NCBI GenBank assembly: GCA_000432135.1
Contig: HF990578.1
Coordinates: forward strand, 1 to 5,516
Direction: 5' to 3'
From: Firmicutes bacterium CAG:124
Lineage (GTDB): Bacteria > Bacillota > Clostridia > Oscillospirales > Oscillospiraceae
DNA length: 5,516 nucleotides
Position numbers and translations under genes: made by a program. Every line of letters begins with the position of its first letter. Position 1 is the stretch's first letter. Below, piece after piece: positions 1 through 5,516 of this stretch. The notes under the pieces are model-generated. The model did no database searches, was not told the DNA's origin, and was given only the letters and a program-made list of their open reading frames with translations.

Positions 1-80
1 GGGCCGCCGTCAACACAAATGAAAAGAGGAATCATGAAACGGGCATAGGTTTTAGATGTGCGCAGATCGCACGGAGGCGT

Positions 81-2174
<2,094 letters not shown>

Positions 2175-2182
2175 AAAAAAAT

Positions 2183-2189
2183 CCCTCAC
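2183..2189 (-). promoter_or_regulatory. Ribosome binding site deciding the glnN start
   Basis: GTGAGGG on the minus strand lies 8 bases before the ATG at 2174. The spacer is mostly T. It lies just downstream of the leader terminator, so only read-through transcripts carry it. This supports the 697-residue start over the upstream in-frame GTG at 2219. Confidence 0.75.
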
Positions 2190-2196
2190 TTTTCTC

Positions 2197-2248
2197 AAAA
2201 AAGCGGCAAAGGCACGCACAGAACCGAAGCTGTACGACGCCTTTGCCG
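2197..2248 (-). terminator. Intrinsic terminator in the glnN leader (attenuator)
   Basis: On the minus strand, CGGCAAAGGC (2248-2239) pairs perfectly over 10 bp with GCCTTTGCCG (2213-2204). The stem continues inward through a G-U pair, one bulged T, CGTACAG against CTGTGCG, and a loop containing CTTCGG, which can close as a UUCG tetraloop. Six T (2202-2197) follow one base after the stem. It lies between a strong promoter and the glnN ATG, so it should stop most transcripts before the gene unless something disrupts it. Its 5' arm overlaps the alternative hairpin at 2234-2249. The fold was read by eye and no energy was calculated. Confidence 0.9.
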
Positions 2249-2249
2249 T
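2234..2249 (-). promoter_or_regulatory. Candidate ANTAR-binding hairpin (antiterminator, P2-type)
   Basis: The minus-strand RNA can form ACGGC-[AAAGGC]-GUCGU: five pairs including one G-U, closing a six-base loop with A at position 1 and G at position 4. Known ANTAR target RNAs use two such hexaloop hairpins, the second overlapping the 5' arm of a terminator. Here the stem and loop consume bases 2248-2239, the whole perfect 5' arm of the leader terminator, so the two folds cannot coexist. I checked every ANNG hexamer by eye from the predicted transcription start to this hairpin, and this is the only one flanked by a usable stem. Function is inferred from this fold and from the ANTAR gene next door. 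Confidence 0.68.
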
Positions 2250-2268
2250 TTACCGTTTCCATGTGAGC

Positions 2269-2284
2269 CGGAAGAAATCCTCCG
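2269..2284 (-). promoter_or_regulatory. Upstream leader hairpin, possible non-canonical P1
   Basis: CGGAG and UUCCG on the minus strand pair around the six-base loop GAUUUC. Pairing can instead go one step further, giving a 6-bp stem with an AUUU tetraloop. The position, about 19 bases before the P2-type hairpin, is where the first ANTAR hairpin should sit. The loop lacks the expected A1 and G4, so it may be a diverged P1 or only a 5' stabilising stem. The hairpin itself is clear but its role is not. Confidence 0.4.
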
Positions 2285-2302
2285 AGCCGTTTGTTTGAGC
2301 GA

Positions 2303-2331
2303 ATTATACGCGCGCAGCGGGCAAATGTCAA
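2303..2331 (-). promoter_or_regulatory. glnN promoter (sigma-A consensus)
   Basis: On the minus strand TTGACA (2331-2326) and TATAAT (2308-2303) are separated by exactly 17 bases, a full match to the vegetative sigma consensus. Transcription should begin near 2296, giving a leader of about 120 bases before the ATG at 2174. A promoter this strong fits a gene regulated after initiation, by the terminator downstream. I saw no clear repressor operator overlapping it. Confidence 0.92.
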
Positions 2332-2393
2332 GCCCCATGCGGAAAAAACCGGTATCTGTTTTTCTTATTGCAGCGTTCAGCCAGAGAAATGGA

Positions 2394-2422
2394 TTGACAG
2401 AAACAGGACGGCTGCATAAAAT
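2394..2422 (+). promoter_or_regulatory. Promoter of the ANTAR regulator gene
   Basis: TTGACA (2394-2399), 17 bases, then TAAAAT (2417-2422): one mismatch from the sigma-A consensus. The expected start is near 2429, leaving a short leader of under 30 bases before the GTG at 2457. It is back to back with the glnN promoter, with about 60 bases between the two -35 boxes. The regulator therefore appears to be made without a terminator of its own in the leader. Confidence 0.88.
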
Positions 2423-2441
2423 AGAATATCATATGCAGCAG

Positions 2442-2448
2442 AAGGGGG
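2442..2448 (+). promoter_or_regulatory. Ribosome binding site selecting a GTG start
   Basis: AAGGGGG lies 8 bases before the GTG at 2457. The in-frame ATG at 2433 precedes this site and sits only a few bases after the predicted transcription start, with no Shine-Dalgarno of its own. The GTG is therefore the better start. Confidence 0.75.
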
Positions 2449-2456
2449 CTGAGAAC

Positions 2457-3038
2457 GTGGAGCAGGCAAAGAATACGATCCTCCTGGTGCGCGGCACAGC
2501 GGCGGAGCCGGCGGCCCTGTCAGCGTTCACAGCCGCGCAGCCGGACGTGCAGCTTCAGACGATATCCGGGCTGGACGAGGCAGGCGCCGCATTGGAACGT
2601 CTGCGCCCGACGCTGATCGTCCTGCAGTCCGACGCGCCGGATGCGCAGGCACTGCACCGCTGCGCCGAGCTGGCGGAAACGGCGGAGGCCGTCTTCCTGC
2701 TGCTGGTGCGGCAGGAGGCATACGGCGCGGCCTGGCGCACGCTGCAGAAGCATGGCGTGTGCGTCATGACGTGGCCGATGGAGCAGGCGGTTCTGACCCA
2801 GACGCTGCGCAATCTGCTGCTGCTGAAAAAAAGTATGCAGACCATGCAGGCCCAGACCGATCAGCTGCGCTCACAGCTGCAGGATCTCAAGCGCATCCAG
2901 AAGGCAAAGGGCCTGCTCATGCGTCAGCTCGGCATGACGGAGCAGGACGCGCACCGCTGGATTGAAAAGGCCGCAATGGACCGCTGCGTCAAAAAACGCG
3001 AGATCGCGGAAACGATCATCCGTATGTATGAGCTGTGA
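2457..3038 (+). CDS. ANTAR-domain antitermination regulator with degenerate receiver
   Basis: The 193-residue product has two parts. Residues 6-120 resemble a response-regulator receiver fold (strands TILLV 7-11, TLIVL 52-56, VFLLLV 79-84). Residues 122-147 look like a coiled coil, leading into an ANTAR RNA-binding domain (about 137-192) with the typical AKGLLM (150-155), AHRWIEKAAMD (165-175) and terminal EIAETIIRMYEL. ANTAR proteins such as AmiR, NasR and EutV bind paired hexaloop hairpins in nascent RNA and prevent termination. The phosphoacceptor position is Q57 (LIVLQSDAP), the acidic pair after the first strand reads R12-G13, and the usual switch lysine position reads TWP (105-107), so phosphorylation is not expected. 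It diverges from glnN, whose leader carries a matching hairpin and terminator, so glnN is the probable target. Related regulators sit by glutamine synthetase genes in clostridia (NitR). The signal sensed cannot be told from the sequence. Confidence 0.9.
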   Translation: MEQAKNTILLVRGTAAEPAALSAFTAAQPDVQLQTISGLDEAGAALERLRPTLIVLQSDAPDAQALHRCAELAETAEAVFLLLVRQEAYGAAWRTLQKHGVCVMTWPMEQAVLTQTLRNLLLLKKSMQTMQAQTDQLRSQLQDLKRIQKAKGLLMRQLGMTEQDAHRWIEKAAMDRCVKKREIAETIIRMYEL

Positions 3039-3066
3039 GCTGTGTGTGCAAGGCAGGGTTCACGTC

Positions 3067-3104
3067 AACCGGCAGAAAGCCGCAAATGCTTTCTTCCGGT
3101 TTTT
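3067..3104 (+). terminator. Intrinsic terminator of the ANTAR gene
   Basis: AACCGG, one mismatch and AGAAAGC pair with GCTTTCT, one mismatch and CCGGTT around a 7-base loop. The pairing ends in a run of five T (3100-3104). It starts 28 bases after the stop codon, so the regulator is probably a single-gene transcript. Confidence 0.92.
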
Positions 3105-3106
3105 GC

Positions 3107-3270
3107 TAGGGTGTATCTGAAAACTCATGATGTGACCGGCAGCGAGGGATTTTTGCGTTGCGCAAGACATTTTTTCGCAGGAATACTGACGTATTTCAAG
3201 GAAAAATGACGCGGCGCACCGCAAAAAGGCCCGCTGTCCGGGTGCGTTGGGAGTTTTCAGATACACCCTA
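3107..3270. mobile_element. MITE-like palindromic element, 164 bp including TA ends
   Basis: GGGTGTATCTGAAAACTC (3109-3126) and its exact reverse complement (3251-3268) form 18-bp perfect terminal inverted repeats. Each end is flanked by TA, which may be a target-site duplication as made by IS630/Tc1-mariner type transposases. The interior is also imperfectly self-complementary: CCGGCAGCGAGGGATTTTTG on the left matches a mirrored block on the right, and the centre is GAATAC-TGAC-GTATT. The whole element can thus fold as one long hairpin. It is too short for a transposase and I see none in the window. A 73-codon minus-strand frame runs through it (3060-3281) but has no protein-like features. 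The element begins two bases after the T-run of the ANTAR terminator. Confidence 0.8.
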
Positions 3271-3296
3271 TGCAAAAGCATAGCAAAAATAAGAAA

Positions 3297-3341
3297 TGTG
3301 CCATTTCCTCGCCCCTGCGGGGCAACCGGAAATGATGCACA
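3297..3341. repeat. Interrupted palindrome, 45 bp
   Basis: Three nested complementary blocks surround a short TGC loop: TGTGC/GCACA outermost, ATTTCC/GGAAAT, and GCCCC/GGGGC innermost, separated by small unpaired stretches. It begins 26 bases after the MITE-like element and directly abuts the next palindrome. No T-run follows on the plus strand, so it is not a simple terminator. It could be a small extragenic palindromic repeat. Confidence 0.6.
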
Positions 3342-3401
3342 AAAACTTCATGCACCGGCATTTGCGCATTTTCGTGGTGCAGTGCGCACGCATGAAGTTT
3401 T
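3342..3401. repeat. 60-bp inverted repeat, possible terminator or small mobile palindrome
   Basis: AAAACTTCATGC (3342-3353) and GCATGAAGTTTT (3390-3401) are exact 12-bp inverted repeats. The 36-base interior has further complementarity: TGCACC against GGTGCA, and two copies of TGCGCA. T-runs end the stem on both strands (four T on plus, five on minus), so a backup bidirectional terminator is possible. Better-formed terminators already serve both neighbouring genes. It may equally be an extragenic repeat unit. Confidence 0.6.
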
Positions 3402-3408
3402 ATACGAC

Positions 3409-3441
3409 AAAAAGCAGACTGCCGGAAACGGCAGCCTGCTT
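3409..3441 (-). terminator. Intrinsic terminator of the ispH-rpsA operon
   Basis: On the minus strand AAGCAGGCTGCCG pairs with CGGCAGTCTGCTT, with a single internal G-U pair, around a TTTC loop. It is followed by TTT, giving a run of five T. It starts 13 bases after the rpsA stop codon. It has no T-run on the plus strand, so it works in one direction. Confidence 0.93.
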
Positions 3442-3454
3442 GAATCAGTGAGAA

Positions 3455-5404
3455 TTACTCAGCGTCCTCTTCGTCCTCTGCGGCGGGAGCCAGCAGGGCG
3501 CGGATGGACAGGGAAATGCGCTTGTGCTCCTGATCGATGTCGATGATCTTCGCGTCGACTTCCTGACCCTCGGACAGAACGTCCTCCGGCTTGCCGATGC
3601 GGCGATCCGCGATCTGGGAAATGTGGATGAGGCCGTCAACGCCCGGAATGATCTCAGCGAATGCGCCGAAGGTCATGAGCTTGACGATCTTGACCTTGAC
3701 GACGTCGCCGACCTGGAACTGGTTGGTGAACAGCGTCCAAGGGTTGTTCGCTTCGGTCTTGTAGCCGAGGGAGATCTTGCGCTTTTCGGGATCGAGCGCG
3801 ATGACGAAAACATCGATCTCGTCGCCGACCTTGACGACCTCGGACGGATTCTTGATGCGGTTCCAGCTCAGCTCGGAGACATGGACCATGCCGTCGACGC
3901 CGCCGATATCGACGAACGCGCCGTAGCTGGTGAGGGACTTGACAGTGCCGTGGTACTGCTTGCCGACCTCGATCTCGCTCCAGATCTTCTCCTGCGCGGC
4001 CTTGCGCTGCTCAGCGGCGACGGAGCGGATGGAGCCGACGACGCGGCGGCGGGCACGGTTGACCTCGGTGATGCGCAGCTGGACGGTCTTTCCGACCATC
4101 TCGTTCAGATCGCCGCCCTTGGGAACGCCGGACTGGGACGCCGGAACGAACACGCGGATGCCCTTGACATTGACGACGATGCCGCCCTTGTTTTCCTCGG
4201 TGACATTGCCCTCGACGACGGTCTTGTCCTCAACGGCCGCTTCGATCTCTTCCCAGGCCTTGCCGGCCTCGAGACGCTTGCGGGACAGGCGGACGACGCC
4301 TTCGCCGTCGTTGACATGGACGACGATCGCTTCGATCTGGTCGCCGACATGGACGACATCCTCGGGCTTGACGGACGGATCGCCGGAGAAGTCTTCCAGC
4401 GGGATGTAGGCGGTGTGCTTCGTGCCAAGGTCGACTTCGATCTCGGTGGAACCGATGGCCATGACGGTGCCAGTTACCTTATCTCCATTATTCAAAGTTT
4501 TGAGGGACTGCTCGAGAAGCTCGGCAAAATTCTCCTCCTGTGCAGTTTCAACTTTCAGTTCTTCGCTCATTTTGTTGTTTACCTCCTTAATTATCCACGG
4601 CGGCGTCGATGCGCCCGCCGTTATACCCACAGTAGCTGCGCCATGAAAAAAGGTCATATCTAATTCATCGGCATGATCGACGAGCACCACCTTCGGGCAA
4701 TTCTCCTTGCAGATCATGGCAAGCCGCCCCGTATTGGAGCTTCTTGCGTCCCCGACAACGACCATCGCATCACAACTCTTTGAAAGAAAAGCTGCTTCTT
4801 CCTGCCGCATTTCCGTAGCTCTGCATATTGTATCAAATATTTCGCAATTTGTACACACTTTTTTTGCAATTTCCCGGCATGATTCCCACAATTTTTGCGT
4901 CCCTGTCGTCTGTGAAACCAGACAAAACGGCAAATCGCGCCGCTCCGGGCGCTCCGTGAGCCAGGTTTCGAGCGCTTCGGCGCTCTGGAAGACGTGCGCG
5001 TCAGAGGAATAACTTGCGATCGCAATGATCTCCGGGTGGGTGGGCGTGCCGATGATCAGAAGGCTCCGCCCGTCCCGCTCCGCCTTCTGCGCGATCACGT
5101 GGATCTTCTTTACGAACGGGCAGGTCGCGTCGACCGTCAACGCGCCGCGGGCCGACAGCATCCGCTGCTCCCCGACGGGGATGCCGTGCGCGCGGATGAC
5201 GACGGTCTGGCCGGGCTGCGCCTCGTCTGCCGCTGAAATTTCGCGCAGGCCAAGCAGCTCAAACCGCGCGACGACGTGGCGGTTGTGGATAATGGGGCCA
5301 AGCGTGACCGCGTTTTTGCAGCTGCGCGCCGTCTGCTCGGCAAGGGCGACGGCGCGCTCCACACCGAAGCAGAAGCCCGCTGTTTCAGCCAATCTGATCT
5401 GCAT
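3455..5404 (-). CDS. ispH-rpsA: Fused IspH reductase and 30S ribosomal protein S1
   Basis: The 649-residue product joins two proteins. Residues 1-278 are 4-hydroxy-3-methylbut-2-enyl diphosphate reductase, the last step of the MEP isoprenoid pathway (HMBPP to IPP and DMAPP). The [4Fe-4S] cysteines are C12 (GFCFGV), C95 (DATCP) and C194 (DTICRAT). Substrate residues include H40, H73, H123, E125 (THPE), S222-S223-N224 and S266 (TAGASTP). Residues 279-649 are a short S1 with four OB-fold repeats at about 306-376, 393-460, 479-549 and 564-636, the last two best conserved (YGAFVDIGGVDGMVHVSEL), and an acidic tail EDEEDAE. S1 helps bind mRNA to the ribosome. This fusion is known in Clostridia. The start at 5404 gives the standard N-terminus and follows GGCGGTGA; an ATG at 5425 would add seven untypical residues and lacks a good Shine-Dalgarno. 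It overlaps the upstream gene by 20 bases. A strong internal Shine-Dalgarno precedes M279. Confidence 0.97.
   Translation of the reverse strand: MQIRLAETAGFCFGVERAVALAEQTARSCKNAVTLGPIIHNRHVVARFELLGLREISAADEAQPGQTVVIRAHGIPVGEQRMLSARGALTVDATCPFVKKIHVIAQKAERDGRSLLIIGTPTHPEIIAIASYSSDAHVFQSAEALETWLTERPERRDLPFCLVSQTTGTQKLWESCREIAKKVCTNCEIFDTICRATEMRQEEAAFLSKSCDAMVVVGDARSSNTGRLAMICKENCPKVVLVDHADELDMTFFHGAATVGITAGASTPPWIIKEVNNKMSEELKVETAQEENFAELLEQSLKTLNNGDKVTGTVMAIGSTEIEVDLGTKHTAYIPLEDFSGDPSVKPEDVVHVGDQIEAIVVHVNDGEGVVRLSRKRLEAGKAWEEIEAAVEDKTVVEGNVTEENKGGIVVNVKGIRVFVPASQSGVPKGGDLNEMVGKTVQLRITEVNRARRRVVGSIRSVAAEQRKAAQEKIWSEIEVGKQYHGTVKSLTSYGAFVDIGGVDGMVHVSELSWNRIKNPSEVVKVGDEIDVFVIALDPEKRKISLGYKTEANNPWTLFTNQFQVGDVVKVKIVKLMTFGAFAEIIPGVDGLIHISQIADRRIGKPEDVLSEGQEVDAKIIDIDQEHKRISLSIRALLAPAAEDEEDAE
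4568..4589 (-). promoter_or_regulatory. Internal ribosome binding site and ATG at the IspH/S1 joint
   Basis: On the minus strand TAAGGAGGT (4589-4581), an essentially full match to the 16S anti-Shine-Dalgarno, lies 10 bases before an in-frame ATG (4570-4568). That ATG encodes M279, beginning MSEELKV, a natural S1 N-terminus. In the fusion frame the same bases read IKEVNNKM. A free 371-residue S1 could therefore be made from the same mRNA. That initiation occurs is an inference. Confidence 0.75.
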
Positions 5405-5516
5405 AGCTGTCACCGCCCAGTTCATAGATCGTTTTCAGGAGCCGGTCGGACGCCTGCTGGCAGGCGTCGTGGTCGTTCGGGTCGAGCGCGCCGACGCGGT
5501 ATGGCGTGCCGAACAC
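5385..5516 (-). CDS. C-terminus of probable PlsC-type acyltransferase (partial)
   Basis: Only the last 43 residues are in the window, from VFGTPYRVGALD through LLKTIYELGG to a TGA at 5387-5385; the 5' part lies beyond the right edge. A (V)FG.P segment, then a hydrophilic stretch and a helix of the type RLLKTIYEL, resembles the C-terminal end of 1-acyl-sn-glycerol-3-phosphate acyltransferases, membrane enzymes that make phosphatidic acid. In Clostridia plsC commonly lies directly upstream of ispH-rpsA, often after cmk, which supports the call. The catalytic HX4D motif is not in view, so the assignment rests on tail resemblance and context. Its 3' end overlaps the ispH start by 20 bases in another frame, suggesting one operon and translational coupling. 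Confidence 0.6.
   Translation of the reverse strand: MFGTPYRVGALDPNDHDACQQASDRLLKTIYELGGDSYADQIG

Noticed and set aside
58..72. Hairpin GTGCG-ATCTG-CGCAC just after glnN, considered as its terminator
   Set aside because: The stem is only five pairs and no T-run follows on the minus strand. The true glnN terminator may lie beyond the left edge.
2342..2364. GAAAAA...TTTTTC inverted pair between the divergent promoters, considered as an operator
   Set aside because: It is a short A/T-run symmetry likely by chance, does not match a GlnR/TnrA-type site, and does not overlap either promoter core.
3060..3281. 73-codon minus-strand open frame across the MITE-like element
   Set aside because: It is created by the inverted-repeat element and the adjacent terminator, has no ribosome binding site or recognisable domain, and starts and ends in structured non-coding DNA.
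3524..4663. 379-codon plus-strand open frame opposite the S1 region
   Set aside because: It is an antisense shadow of the four S1 repeats. The translation is an Asp/Leu/Ala-rich string with no start signal, and the minus-strand protein is unmistakable.

Overview
The window carries two transcription units facing opposite ways, plus a divergent regulator, and looks like part of the core chromosome of a high-GC Clostridia member (Bacillota), possibly a gut Oscillospiraceae-type organism. The family-level guess rests on three things: an IspH-ribosomal protein S1 fusion, a type III glutamine synthetase paired with an ANTAR antiterminator, and the GC-rich codon use. Genus cannot be called from this sequence.

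Left half (1-3104). A type III glutamine synthetase gene (glnN, minus strand) and an ANTAR-domain RNA-binding regulator (plus strand) diverge from a 282-base intergenic region. That region has a consensus sigma-A promoter in each direction. Between its promoter and start codon, glnN has a strong intrinsic terminator. The 5' arm of this terminator can refold into a 5-bp stem with an A1/G4 hexaloop, the loop signature of ANTAR target RNAs. The simplest reading is a self-contained nitrogen-control module in which the divergent protein prevents termination in the glnN leader. The regulator's receiver domain has lost its phosphorylation residues, so the input is probably a partner protein or ligand rather than phosphorylation.

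Middle (3039-3454, no genes). The ANTAR gene's own terminator comes first. It is followed by a 164-bp MITE-like palindromic element with 18-bp terminal inverted repeats and flanking TA. Next are two directly adjacent smaller palindromes, then the terminator of the minus-strand operon.

Right half (3455-5516, minus strand). The 3' end of a probable PlsC-type acyltransferase gene overlaps the start of a fused ispH-rpsA gene (isoprenoid [4Fe-4S] reductase joined to four S1 domains). A near-perfect Shine-Dalgarno sequence sits at the fusion joint ahead of an in-frame ATG, so free S1 protein may also be made. Positions 1-80 hold only the short region downstream of glnN, with no convincing terminator or gene.
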